A stretch of 64,000 nt of DNA. It comes from Flavobacterium aciduliphilum. GTDB taxonomy: Bacteria; Bacteroidota; Bacteroidia; Flavobacteriales; Flavobacteriaceae. Position numbers and translations under genes: made by a program. The notes beneath the pieces were generated by a model. That model did not search any database, had not been told where the DNA came from, and saw only the letters and a program-made list of their open reading frames with translations. The stretch spans positions 150,230 to 214,229 of the forward strand of contig NZ_QLSZ01000005.1 in assembly GCF_003268855.1 (NCBI RefSeq), in the 5' to 3' direction. Position 1 is the first letter of the stretch. The number at the start of each line of letters is the position of its first letter. Below, in pieces: positions 52,846 through 62,137 of this stretch.

Positions 52846-55218
52846 ATGAAAAAACCATTATTATTTTTGGCATTAGCCCTCTCTTTTGGGCAAGTAATCG
52901 CTCAAAAAAGTTCCGTTTGGCATAAGGCTACTTTGAATGTGGCTTCTAAATTTGCTAAAGTAAGAACTGACATTAATGAAGAAAGTGCCCAATATTTCTC
53001 TCTCGATATTGATACTTTCAGACAATCTTTAACCAACGCAAAAAATAAATTCTCTAATTTGCCTGGTGTTGTTGTAGAATTTCCAAACATGAATGGTGAG
53101 ATTGAAAAATTTCAAGTGTGGGAAAATTCTAATATGGAACCTTCTTTTCAAGCTCAATTTCCACAAATTAGAGCTTATGTAGGGAAAGGGATTAGCGACA
53201 AAGGAGCAACCATCAACTTTAGTGTTTCACCAAAAGGGGTGCAAACCATGTTATTCAGAGCAGACAATGCCACTGAATTCATTGAAGCATATGATAAAGG
53301 TGCCCATGCTTACATGGTTTTTAATAACACATGCAAAACAGGTCATAAAGCACCATTTACATGTGGAACACCCGAAGCTGCACTAAATGCTGATTTATTT
53401 CAAAATCCTACTATTACTGCAAAATCAAGTGCGGGGAGTTACAAAACAATGCGTTTAGCGTTGTCTTGTACTGGAGAATATGCAGCGTCTTTTGGGGCCA
53501 CTACTTCAGGAACAGCTTCAGATAAGGCTCTAGTTTTAGCTGCTATGAATGCTACCATGACACGTGTAAATGGTGTTTTTGAAAAAGATTTTGCTGTGCA
53601 TTTAAACATGATTGACAACACAAGTGTGATCTATTACGATAGTACTACTGACCCTTATTCTGATGCAGCCAATATGAACAATTGGAATACTGAGTTAATG
53701 AATACACTACACTCTGTTTTAGGAGATGCTGCTTTTGATATCGGACATATGTTCGGAGCTTCAGGTGGTGGAGGAAATGCAGGATGTATAGGTTGTGTAT
53801 GTACTAATGTTTTATCAACAGGTGGTGGAGCAACATCAAGTTATAAAGGAAGTGGAATTACTTCACCAGGGTCAGGTTTACCTCAAGGAGATTCTTTCGA
53901 CATTGACTATGTGGCTCACGAAATGGGACACCAATTAGGAGGAAATCATACGTTTACGTTTTCTGGAGAAGGAAACAGTGCTGGAACAAAATTGGCTAAC
54001 TATCAAGTAGAACCTGGAAGTGGTTCTACAATTATGGGGTATGCTGGAATTACATCTTATGATGTTCAAGCGCATTCAGACCCCTATTTTTCATATAAAA
54101 GTATCGCTCAAGTACAAACGAATTTAAACACAAAAACATGTCCTGTTTCTACTTCATTGACGGGTACAAATGCAGCTCCTGTTGTAAATGCTGGTGCTGA
54201 TTACACTATTCCAATCGGAACGGCTTTTATGCTTTCAGGAACAGCTACCGATGCCGATGCGTCAGATGTGCTAACATACTTGTGGGAAGAAAGTGATTTT
54301 GACACCACATCTACAACTTTAACAGGTACAGGAAGTAGAGTATTAGCAACTAAAACAACAGGTCCTAACTTCAGAACTTTCAAGCCTAGCACTAACAATT
54401 TCCGTTATTTTCCTCAAATGGGTAAAATTATGTCAGGGGTTTTAACTGTAACTACTGCAGGAAATTCAAACTGGGAAACTTGTTCTACAGTAGCAAGAAC
54501 ATTAAATTTCTCATTGACAGCAAGAGACAATCGTGCAGGAATGGGACAAACAGGTGTTGATGCTATGATTGTAACAGTAAACGCTACTGGTGGTGCTTTT
54601 TCAGTTACTTCGCAGGGAACTACTGGAATTTCTTATGCTGGAAACTCCACACAAACTGTTACTTGGAACCCAGGTAGTACTGCTTCTGCCCCATTTAATT
54701 CACCAACTGTTGATATTTTAATGACTACTAATGCTTCTACAGCATTAGAAGTTTTTAATTCTACTACACCATCCTCACCAAACCCTACAACATGGACAAC
54801 TATTGCATCTGGAGTGCCTAATACTGGGTCTTATGACGTAACTATTCCTAATGTAGCATCATCTACATCAACTTGTAGATTTATGGTAAAAGCTGTAGGA
54901 AATATCTTTTTGGCTGTAAATAGCAAAAACTTTACAGTAACTCCAGCTCTTGCTAATGAAACCTTTGAATTCACTAACTTCTCACTATATCCAAATCCAA
55001 GTCACGGTAGTTTTAACGTAAAATTTGATTCTACTTCTGAAAAGGATATTACTGTTTCAATCTTCGATATTAGAGGCAGAGAAGTTTTCAATAAATCATA
55101 TCAAAACAATGGTGTTTTTGACCAAGACATCAATTTAAGCCAAGTTGAATCAGGTGTTTATATGGTTAACATTGTTGATGGAGGCAAAAAAATGGTTAAA
55201 AAATTAGTTATCGAATAA
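52846..55218 (+). CDS. Secreted reprolysin-family metalloprotease with T9SS sorting domain
   Basis: A 790-residue exported protein (leader MKKPLLFLALALSFGQVIAQ). The protease domain carries AHEMGHQLGGNHTFTFSG, the HExxHxxGxxH zinc motif, and TIMGYAGI as Met-turn. A PKD/cadherin-like segment follows (NAGADYTIPIGTAFMLSGTA). The last ~75 residues are a type A sorting domain: FSLYPNPSHGSFNVKF, ISIFDIRG-like SIFDIRGREVF and SGVYMVNIVDGGKKMVKKLV. It is the second such protease here, with a different domain order from the one at 41620. It has its own promoter and terminator. Confidence 0.9.
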   Translation: MKKPLLFLALALSFGQVIAQKSSVWHKATLNVASKFAKVRTDINEESAQYFSLDIDTFRQSLTNAKNKFSNLPGVVVEFPNMNGEIEKFQVWENSNMEPSFQAQFPQIRAYVGKGISDKGATINFSVSPKGVQTMLFRADNATEFIEAYDKGAHAYMVFNNTCKTGHKAPFTCGTPEAALNADLFQNPTITAKSSAGSYKTMRLALSCTGEYAASFGATTSGTASDKALVLAAMNATMTRVNGVFEKDFAVHLNMIDNTSVIYYDSTTDPYSDAANMNNWNTELMNTLHSVLGDAAFDIGHMFGASGGGGNAGCIGCVCTNVLSTGGGATSSYKGSGITSPGSGLPQGDSFDIDYVAHEMGHQLGGNHTFTFSGEGNSAGTKLANYQVEPGSGSTIMGYAGITSYDVQAHSDPYFSYKSIAQVQTNLNTKTCPVSTSLTGTNAAPVVNAGADYTIPIGTAFMLSGTATDADASDVLTYLWEESDFDTTSTTLTGTGSRVLATKTTGPNFRTFKPSTNNFRYFPQMGKIMSGVLTVTTAGNSNWETCSTVARTLNFSLTARDNRAGMGQTGVDAMIVTVNATGGAFSVTSQGTTGISYAGNSTQTVTWNPGSTASAPFNSPTVDILMTTNASTALEVFNSTTPSSPNPTTWTTIASGVPNTGSYDVTIPNVASSTSTCRFMVKAVGNIFLAVNSKNFTVTPALANETFEFTNFSLYPNPSHGSFNVKFDSTSEKDITVSIFDIRGREVFNKSYQNNGVFDQDINLSQVESGVYMVNIVDGGKKMVKKLVIE

Positions 55219-55240
55219 TTAATTTTTACTTAAAAAAATG

Positions 55241-55268
55241 AAAAGCACCTAATAAGGTGCTTTTTTTA
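55241..55268 (+). terminator. Terminator after the metalloprotease gene
   Basis: AAAGCACCT (55242-55250), loop AATA, AGGTGCTTT (55255-55263) and a T-run to 55267. Confidence 0.85.
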
Positions 55269-55399
55269 TTAAGGGGTAATGTTCCAAAGTTAGTGATAAA
55301 CAATTTTATTAAACTTAACTATTTGTAAACCAGATAATCTCAGCTCCGCAAAGAGTTCCTGTAAAAAGCTCCGCATTTTATGATAAAAAACAATTAAAT

Positions 55400-55824
55400 A
55401 TGAAAAGAAACATTTTTTATTTCCTTATTTTAAGTTTGTTTTTAAGTTGTAAAACAGATAGTTATTTAATTAAATATTCAATAACAAAATACAAAGAAGT
55501 TGGTACTAATTATCAATACTCAAAAGAAATGTTTTGGTTTAAGAAAAAAAATACCAACCAATTATTACTTATGAATACAATAATGATACACTTGAATCGG
55601 TTGCCATATACAAATCTGAAGGAAAATTATTTTATGATAAATTAGAAATAGAAAAAGAACCTTTACTTATGGAATTGTATGGAGTTTCGAAGATAAAAAA
55701 AACAAAAATAGATCGTACTATTTTTTATGAGGATAATAAGACTTATCCCATCAAAGAACAAAAAAAAGATAGTATTTTTTGTTTATCAAACAAAAATCTA
55801 TTAATAATAAAGTTAATTCAATAA
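55400..55824 (+). pseudogene. Small lipoprotein gene with a frameshift at an A8 run
   Basis: The first frame (ATG 55400) starts MKRNIFYFLILSLFLSCKTD, a lipobox leader, and continues to YSKEMFWFKKK. It then shifts: after the run of eight A at 55544-55551 the meaningful frame is one base back, reading YQPIITYEYNNDTLESVAIY and ending at TAA 55822-55824 (NKNLLIIKLIQ). Joined, it would be ~142 residues. This could be a decayed gene, a phase-variable one, programmed slippage on A8, or a sequence error. Domain unknown. Confidence 0.6.
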
Positions 55825-55891
55825 TTGAAATATTTAACAACCCCAGATAGCTCGGATTTGCACCTTAAACCCGCGCCATCGGATAGCGCAT

Positions 55892-56306
55892 TTAACTTGG
55901 TAATTTCTTTTTGAATATTAAACTCAACCCTATTAATATAGGTAGTGAAAGCCATGCAGTAAATACAAAAATTAATCCCCCATCACTTTGTCCAAAACAA
56001 ATTGAATTTGATGTCGTAAAAAAAGGACTAATGCCGATTTGCAAAGAAATATATTCTACAATATTAAATAGAAGCAAATTAGATTGAGTTGGTTTACGAT
56101 ATTTTTCAAGACATTTGAAATACATCATAGGAGAAACTATTGCTAAAACGCTAAATATTAATATTATGGATTTCCAATAGGTTTCACAGTTTACTCCAAA
56201 ATTATTAAATAACATTTGAAATAGAAAGAATGGAATTATAGTGAACGCTGGAATAAAAACTCCAATTAAAAAAAATTATAGTTGGCTTTAAAAAGTTAAA
56301 ATTCAT
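55892..56306 (-). pseudogene. Small membrane protein gene with a frameshift at a T8 (A8) run
   Basis: The ATG at 56306 opens MNFNFLKPTIIFF and stops. The rest of the protein is in the neighbouring frame (GVFIPAFTIIPFFLFQMLFN onward, to IGLSLIFKKKLPS). The break coincides with eight A on the plus strand (56268-56275). Joined it would be ~138 residues with about four membrane helices. An internal ATG at 56215 allows a 107-residue product without the first helix. Family unknown. Confidence 0.55.
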
Positions 56307-56375
56307 TTTACTTTCGTTTTTCCAAATTGTAGCAAATTATTTCCTATATTTTCCTAAAAGTTTATTCAAAACGTC

Positions 56376-57056
56376 CTATTTCCCATTGAAGGCATTCATC
56401 GTTTCGGAAAGGCCTGACAAAACAAAAGAGTTGATTACGGCTGCAGCAACTTCATAACGGCTTTTTAATTGTTCTTGTTCTTCTGCTTGCCATTCACCCA
56501 ACACATAGTCTACCTGTTGTCCTTTTTTAAATTGATCACTAATTCCAAATCGGAACCGGGGGTATTCTGTTGAATTCAATATCAATTGTATGTTTTTGAG
56601 ACCGTTGTGTCCGCCATCACTGCCTTTGGGTTTGATTCGGATGGTACCAAAAGGTAAATTTAAATCGTCGGTGATGACTAAAATATTTTCTTTAGGAATA
56701 TTTTCTTTGTCCATCCAATATTTAAGGGCTTTTCCACTCAAATTCATATAGGTATTGGGTTTTAACAAAAGAACTGTTCTCCCTTTTATTTTGTAGGTAG
56801 CTAGTGCTCCCAATTTGACGGTCTCAAAAGAAACAGCCTCTTGTTGGGCTATAAAATCTACAATTTTGAAACCAATATTGTGACGGGTATTTACATATTC
56901 TACCCCTATATTACCCAATCCAACAATGAGAAATTTTTTCATTTCTTGATTATTATTGTGTTCCATTTCATTAAATTCTGAGGCTCGAGAAAAGGGTGCT
57001 CTTGGCGCTTCCTTTTTTTCTACCTTTTTATTTCGCTGAAATATTTTTAAACCCAT
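56376..57056 (-). CDS. pth: Peptidyl-tRNA hydrolase
   Basis: A 226-residue Pth. The core begins at MKKFLIVGLGNIGVEYVNTR and has the catalytic His in NTRHNIGFKIVD, then LLKPNTYMNLSGKALKYWMD, DDLNLPFGTIRIKPKGSDGG and HNGLKNIQLILNSTEYPRFR. It releases tRNA from prematurely ended peptidyl-tRNA. A 38-residue N-terminal extension (MGLKIFQRNKKVEKKEAPRA...) precedes the usual start; translation from the ATG before KKFLIV (56942) would give the standard 188-residue enzyme. Which is used cannot be told. Confidence 0.93.
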   Translation of the reverse strand: MGLKIFQRNKKVEKKEAPRAPFSRASEFNEMEHNNNQEMKKFLIVGLGNIGVEYVNTRHNIGFKIVDFIAQQEAVSFETVKLGALATYKIKGRTVLLLKPNTYMNLSGKALKYWMDKENIPKENILVITDDLNLPFGTIRIKPKGSDGGHNGLKNIQLILNSTEYPRFRFGISDQFKKGQQVDYVLGEWQAEEQEQLKSRYEVAAAVINSFVLSGLSETMNAFNGK

Positions 57057-57110
57057 TTCATGATAGGCTATTTAATGCTCTGCTTATGGTGATTATCCTA
57101 ATGTTAAAAG

Positions 57111-57140
57111 AAAGAGTCAGAAGGAATCTGACTCTTTTAT
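57111..57140 (-). terminator. Terminator of glyS
   Basis: AAAGAGTCAGA (57111-57121), loop of five, TCTGACTCTTT (57127-57137): perfect 11-bp stem with T-rich flanks on both strands, so it may act in both directions. Confidence 0.8.
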
Positions 57141-57153
57141 ATAGAAATGACGA

Positions 57154-58695
57154 TTACATTTTCATCAACCAATTTCGCATAGACACCTCATTGGAAATAA
57201 TAGATCTTAGTTCCGAAATCTTTACACGATCTTGTTGCATTGAATCTCTATGACGAATGGTTACAGTTTGGTCTTCTAGCGTTTGATGGTCTACTGTAAC
57301 GCAGAACGGAGTTCCTAGTGCATCTTGTCTTCTGTAGCGTCTTCCCACGGCATCTTTTTCATCATACGCTACATTAAAATCCCATTTTAAATCATCAATA
57401 ATTTGTTGTGCAACTTCTGGCAATCCGTCTTTTTTCACCAAAGGTAGAACGGCTACTTTTGTAGGTGCCAAAACGCTTGGCAAACGCAAAACGGTTCGTG
57501 AAGAGCCATCTTCCAACGTTTCTTCTTGTAGCGCTGTAGCAAAAACGGCCAAAAACATTCTGTCAAGTCCAACCGACGTTTCCACCACATAGGGCACATA
57601 ACTTGAGTTGGTTTCGTTGTCAAAATATTGCAATTTTTTTCCAGAATACTGCTCATGCGCTTTTAAATCGAAATCCGTACGCGAGTGAATTCCTTCCAAT
57701 TCTTTAAATCCGAATGGGAAATTAAACTCAATATCGGCAGCAGCATTAGCATAGTGAGCCAATTTTTCATGGTCATGAAAACGGTAGTTTTCTTTTCCTA
57801 AACCTAAAGACACGTGCCATTTTAAGCGGGTTTCTTTCCAATACTTATACCACTTCATTTCCTCGCCTGGTTTTACAAAAAATTGCATTTCCATTTGTTC
57901 AAATTCACGCATGCGGAAAATAAACTGACGGGCTACAATCTCATTTCGAAAGGCTTTTCCAGTTTGTGCTATTCCAAAAGGAATTTTCATTCGTCCTGTT
58001 TTTTGAACATTTATAAAATTGACAAAAATTCCTTGTGCCGTTTCAGGACGAAGGTACAAATCCATAGCGTTTTCGGCTGAAGCACCCAGTTTTGTTCCAA
58101 ACATCAAATTGAATTGTTTGACATCTGTCCAATTTTTCGAACCGCTTTCGGGACACGCAATATCTAATTCTTCTATAAGCGCTTTTACATCATCTAAATC
58201 ACCCGAATCGAGAGAACGTGCCATGCGCTCAAGAACTTCTTTCTTTTTAGAAAGATACTCCATCACGCGGGGATTGGTAGTTTTATATTGTTCTTCGTCA
58301 AAAGCAGCGCCAAAACGCTCTCGAGCTTTGTCGATTTCTTTTTGTGCTTTTTGGTTTAATTTCTCGGCATAATCCTCAATTAAAACGTCTGCACGATATC
58401 TTTTTTTAGAATCTTTATTATCAATCAAAGGGTCGTTAAATGCATCTACGTGACCAGAGGCTTTCCAAGTAGTAGGATGCATCAAAATTGCAGCATCTAA
58501 TCCCACAATATTTTCGTGCATTTGCACCATGGATTTCCACCAATATTCACGAATGTTTTTCTTTAACTCGACACCATTTTGAGCATAGTCGTATACGGCA
58601 CTGAGTCCGTCATAAATTTCGCTAGAAGGGAATATAAATCCGTATTCTTTTGCATGCGAAATAACATTTTTAAATAAATCTTCTTGTTTTGCCAT
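57154..58695 (-). CDS. glyS: Glycine--tRNA ligase
   Basis: A 513-residue class II synthetase of the dimeric (alpha2) type. Motifs: SSEIYDGLSAVYDYAQNGVE near the start, YLRPETAQGIFVNFINVQKT, FGIAQTGKAFRNEI (motif 2), FEQMEMQFFVKPGEEMKWYK and VETSVGLDRMFLAVFAT (motif 3), with an anticodon-binding domain from ~400. It charges tRNA-Gly. I started at the ATG at 58695 (MAKQEDLFKN). TATTTTTG lies only seven bases upstream, so the transcript leader is very short. Confidence 0.97.
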   Translation of the reverse strand: MAKQEDLFKNVISHAKEYGFIFPSSEIYDGLSAVYDYAQNGVELKKNIREYWWKSMVQMHENIVGLDAAILMHPTTWKASGHVDAFNDPLIDNKDSKKRYRADVLIEDYAEKLNQKAQKEIDKARERFGAAFDEEQYKTTNPRVMEYLSKKKEVLERMARSLDSGDLDDVKALIEELDIACPESGSKNWTDVKQFNLMFGTKLGASAENAMDLYLRPETAQGIFVNFINVQKTGRMKIPFGIAQTGKAFRNEIVARQFIFRMREFEQMEMQFFVKPGEEMKWYKYWKETRLKWHVSLGLGKENYRFHDHEKLAHYANAAADIEFNFPFGFKELEGIHSRTDFDLKAHEQYSGKKLQYFDNETNSSYVPYVVETSVGLDRMFLAVFATALQEETLEDGSSRTVLRLPSVLAPTKVAVLPLVKKDGLPEVAQQIIDDLKWDFNVAYDEKDAVGRRYRRQDALGTPFCVTVDHQTLEDQTVTIRHRDSMQQDRVKISELRSIISNEVSMRNWLMKM

Positions 58696-58791
58696 AATGG
58701 TGCAAAAATATAAAAAGAGAAACAAAATTTCCTATTTTATTGTTGTGGAATCGTTGTTTTTTATATTTTTATACCATAAACGCCAAAATAT

Positions 58792-59472
58792 ATGATTAAA
58801 AGCATCGTTAATCTCTTCTTTCCTAAAACCTGTTGTGGCTGTAACGCCTATTTATTGCATCAAGAGATTATTTTGTGTGGGAGGTGTCGCCATGAGATTC
58901 CGCTAACCCATCACCATGAAAACGAAACCAATGAAGTGGTTCAAAAATTTTATGGTAGAGTCGCCCTTGAATTTGGCGCGGCTCAATTCTATTTTCACAA
59001 AAAAGGCATTGTTCAAGGATTGATACATCATTTAAAATATAAAGGACAACAAGAAATTGGGACCGTTTTGGGGTATTGGTATGCGGAAGATTTAAAACCT
59101 ATAGTCACAAGCAAAAAAATAACCTGCATCATTCCCGTGCCGTTGCACAAAAGACGACTGCGAACCAGAGGATACAACCAAGTAACAACCTATGGTAAAG
59201 CCCTTTCAGAAAAACTGGAAATTCCTTACAACGAAACCCTTTTATTTCGTAAGTTGTATTCCAAAACACAGACTAAAAAATCGTTGCTTAAAAGAAGTGA
59301 AGTCGAATCGTCTTTGTTTGAAGTAGATTGTAACGAATCCCATCACAACCAACATTTTCTTTTGGTAGACGACGTAATTACAACAGGTGCTACGCTTGAA
59401 GCTTGTGCAAAAGCCTTGCTTAAAATTCCGGGCGCTCGTGTGAGTATCGTTTGTATTGCTCTCTCACAATGA
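58792..59472 (+). CDS. ComF family phosphoribosyltransferase-like protein
   Basis: A 226-residue protein of ComF type. The N-terminal zinc finger is FPKTCCGCNAYLLHQ ... LCGRCRHEIP (four Cys). The PRTase loop is LLVDDVITTGATLEACAKAL, and IIPVPLHKRRLRTRGYNQVT is the family's signature. ComF relatives function in DNA uptake in competent bacteria; a role in natural transformation here is plausible but unproven. The gene is divergent from glyS. Confidence 0.9.
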   Translation: MIKSIVNLFFPKTCCGCNAYLLHQEIILCGRCRHEIPLTHHHENETNEVVQKFYGRVALEFGAAQFYFHKKGIVQGLIHHLKYKGQQEIGTVLGYWYAEDLKPIVTSKKITCIIPVPLHKRRLRTRGYNQVTTYGKALSEKLEIPYNETLLFRKLYSKTQTKKSLLKRSEVESSLFEVDCNESHHNQHFLLVDDVITTGATLEACAKALLKIPGARVSIVCIALSQ

Positions 59473-59551
59473 GTATTTTCGTTAATATTAAAAAAAGATT
59501 TTAATTCGTCTAAATATAATTGTTATTTTGCGTGGTGAAAACTTTGATTAG

Positions 59552-61150
59552 ATGCAAAAATTAGCTTTAAAATATTCCCTTTTTATTATACTTCTCGGTT
59601 TGGTAAGTTGTGCCAAAAAAGGAACGATTTCTGGAGGTGCTAAAGACACGATAGCTCCAAAAATAATAAGCAGTATTCCTAAAAATTTTAGCAAAAATGT
59701 TACCGCAAAAGAAATCAAAATTACCTTTGATGAGTATGTAAAACTCAAAGACCTCAACAAACAACTTATTGTTTCACCTCCAATGAAACAACAACCCGAT
59801 GTTTTGCCCTACACTGCAAGCAAAACGGTAACTATAAAAATCAAAGATACTTTACAACCCAATACAACATATAGTTTTAATTTTGGCAACAGTATTCAAG
59901 ACAATAATGAAGGGAATGCTTACCAACAGTTTAAATATGTGTTTTCAACAGGCAACACATTAGATTCTTTGCAATTGGGTGTTAAAGTTAAGGATGCCCG
60001 AGAAAAAAATGTAGATAATTTTGTATCCATTATGCTCTATGAAGTCGACAACAACTATTCAGATTCTTTAGTATACAAACAAGCGCCAAGATATATCACG
60101 AATACATTGGACAGCATTAAAATTGCAAAGATTGAAAACATCAAAGCGGGTAAGTACAAACTCATTGCCCTCAAAGACAAAAATGGAAATAACAAATACG
60201 ATCCAAAACTAGACAAAATAGGATTTATAAAAGACTTTATTACCATTCCAAATGATACGGTTTACGAATTAGAATTGTTTAAAGAAGCGGTCCCTTTCAA
60301 AGCACTTAATGTGTCACAAGCCACTAAAAACAAATTCACTATTGGCTATGAAGGAAATTCCAAAGAAGTGAAAATTGATGTTAAAAAAAATGGGGTGTCT
60401 CTTCCTTTTTTAGTGACCAAGTTTCCTCAGAAAGATTCACTTCAAGTGTGGTGTCATGTGGTAAAAGGAGATTCTCTAAAAATAGATGTTAGTAAAAAAG
60501 CGTTTCATAAAACGTATGATGTAGCCGTTCGCGATTTAAAAAAAGATTCTATTGGTTTTAGTGCCGATTATACGACTACTTTGCATTATCGCGATACGTA
60601 TGCGATTCGAAGCAATACGCCTCTTACCAAATGGGATGTTACTAAAATAAAACTACTCAGAAAAGACTCGACCGCAGTGAAATTTGATGTCGCTTATGAC
60701 GAATATTACCAAAAGCTGCGTTTTTTATTTGAAAAAGAACCGCTACAAAAATACAAGTTGAAACTCTTAAAAGGTGCTTTGACCGATTTTAATGACAAAA
60801 CAAACGATTCTCTTTCATTTTCGTTCAATACCAATAACATCTCCGATTATGGAAACCTAAAAATTGTACTCGAAAATGTGAAACGCTTTCCTATTCTTGT
60901 TGAACTCACGAATGCTAAGGGAGAAATAAAAGCGCGGGAATATTCAGAAAGCAGCAATATCATAAATTTTGAAGCTTTAGAACCCTATAAATATACCTTG
61001 AGAGTGATTTATGACGATAACAAGGACACGTTTTGGACACCTGGAAATTTCATGGAACAAAAACAAAGCGAAGAGGTTTATTATTTCCCAAAAGAAATCG
61101 ATGTTAGAGGCAATTGGGATGTAGAACAACCGATCAATTTGAGTAATTAG
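59552..61150 (+). CDS. Ig-like (Big_5) domain lipoprotein
   Basis: A 532-residue lipoprotein: leader ending in LLGLVSC followed by AKKGTISGGAKDTIAPKIIS. A Big_5 Ig-like domain starts there (IPKNFSKNVTAKEIKITFDE, TVTIKIKDTLQPNTTYSFNF). The remaining ~400 residues are beta-rich, including a possible carboxypeptidase-regulatory-like part (IENIKAGKYKLIALKDKNGN NKYD pattern). Such proteins are common on the Bacteroidetes cell surface; a specific role is not known. Its 3' end overlaps the convergent amidase gene by 4 bp. Confidence 0.85.
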   Translation: MQKLALKYSLFIILLGLVSCAKKGTISGGAKDTIAPKIISSIPKNFSKNVTAKEIKITFDEYVKLKDLNKQLIVSPPMKQQPDVLPYTASKTVTIKIKDTLQPNTTYSFNFGNSIQDNNEGNAYQQFKYVFSTGNTLDSLQLGVKVKDAREKNVDNFVSIMLYEVDNNYSDSLVYKQAPRYITNTLDSIKIAKIENIKAGKYKLIALKDKNGNNKYDPKLDKIGFIKDFITIPNDTVYELELFKEAVPFKALNVSQATKNKFTIGYEGNSKEVKIDVKKNGVSLPFLVTKFPQKDSLQVWCHVVKGDSLKIDVSKKAFHKTYDVAVRDLKKDSIGFSADYTTTLHYRDTYAIRSNTPLTKWDVTKIKLLRKDSTAVKFDVAYDEYYQKLRFLFEKEPLQKYKLKLLKGALTDFNDKTNDSLSFSFNTNNISDYGNLKIVLENVKRFPILVELTNAKGEIKAREYSESSNIINFEALEPYKYTLRVIYDDNKDTFWTPGNFMEQKQSEEVYYFPKEIDVRGNWDVEQPINLSN

Positions 61151-61914
61151 TCAATAATTTCAAAAGAATCTCTATCCCTCAAGAATGAGAGTTTTTCACG
61201 GCTATTGTACATCTCCTCTGTAGTAATCGAAATGAGATAAACCCCATCTTTTTCTTGAGGTGTTAAAAGATAATTTCCGAGAAAATCAAGAGCTTGTGTG
61301 TGTCCGTTATATTCCAAATTATTGGGATCAACGCCTACTCTATTTACCCCAATTACATAACACATATTTTCTATGGCACGTGCCTTAAGTAAGGCATCCC
61401 AAGCTGCAATGCGTATACTTGGCCAATTGGCTACATAAAGAAGTACATCATAGTTTTCTGTATTTCTAGAAAATACAGGAAAACGAAGATCGTAGCAGAT
61501 AAGTGGACAAAACTTCAACCCCCTATAAGTGATAATTTGTTTGTGCATCCCTTTAGCATAATACTCATCTTCATGAGCTAATGAAAATAAATGGCGTTTG
61601 TCATAATGTGTCACCTTTCCATTGGGTTCAACGAAAAGCAATCGATTTGTATAATTTCCATCGGTTTCAATCACAACACTTCCAACCAAAGCGGCATTTA
61701 TTTTTAACGCCCATTGTTTCATCCATAAAACCGTCTCTTGTTCCATAGTTTCAGCCACATTTTTAGGATGCATGGTAAATCCAGAGGTAAACATTTCGGG
61801 CAATACCACGAGATCAACCTTTTCAGAAAGCGTAACGAAAAAATCTTCCAATCTTTTTCGATTTTGTGTAGGATTTTCCCAAATTAATACGGTTTGAATC
61901 AAAGCAATTTTCAT
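61147..61914 (-). CDS. Nitrilase-superfamily amidohydrolase (omega-amidase-like)
   Basis: A 255-residue C-N hydrolase. The catalytic triad regions are LVVLPEMFTSGF (Glu), THYDKRHLFS (Lys) and FCPLICYDLRFPVFSR (Cys). It resembles YafV/omega-amidase, which removes ammonia from 2-oxoglutaramate-type amides in metabolite repair. I use the ATG at 61914 (MKIALIQTVLIWENPTQN); the longer ORF start adds a poorly coding stretch. Cytoplasmic. Confidence 0.9.
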   Translation of the reverse strand: MKIALIQTVLIWENPTQNRKRLEDFFVTLSEKVDLVVLPEMFTSGFTMHPKNVAETMEQETVLWMKQWALKINAALVGSVVIETDGNYTNRLLFVEPNGKVTHYDKRHLFSLAHEDEYYAKGMHKQIITYRGLKFCPLICYDLRFPVFSRNTENYDVLLYVANWPSIRIAAWDALLKARAIENMCYVIGVNRVGVDPNNLEYNGHTQALDFLGNYLLTPQEKDGVYLISITTEEMYNSREKLSFLRDRDSFEIID

Positions 61915-62036
61915 AAATGATTTTATAAGATTTGTCAAAATTAACAAATAATCATAAAGTCGCTATAAAAGACAAAAACATACTTTATTCATTTGGCCAA
62001 AAGAAAAGGAATTATACTGTAATTGAAAAACTTATC

Positions 62037-62054
62037 AACACGAAAACGTTTTAG
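62037..62054 (+). promoter_or_regulatory. Candidate operator, second copy of AACACGAAAACGTTTT
   Basis: Identical over 16 bases to the site before the secreted protein at 49644, including strand relative to the gene. The palindrome core (CGAAAACGTTTTAG, 62041-62054) is 12 of 14 self-complementary. It is 83 bp before the ATG at 62138. Confidence 0.55.
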
Positions 62055-62137
62055 TAAATCAAAAGCTCTTTTTTTTTTATTTTGAATGATTTTTTTAAAT
62101 AATTTTATGACATTATTAACAAAAAAACCAAATCAAT

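Noticed and set aside
53439..53621. Antisense ORFs inside the long genes (several tens of 60-110-codon frames across the window)
   Set aside because: They lie opposite or in another frame of clearly coding genes and have no recognisable protein features.
55845..55895. GC-richer patch (AGCTCGGATTTGCACC ... GGATAGCGC) as a mobile element end
   Set aside because: Vague resemblance to AACCCCAGCTCC near 28091 and AGCTCCGCA near 55340, but no consistent repeat unit could be defined.
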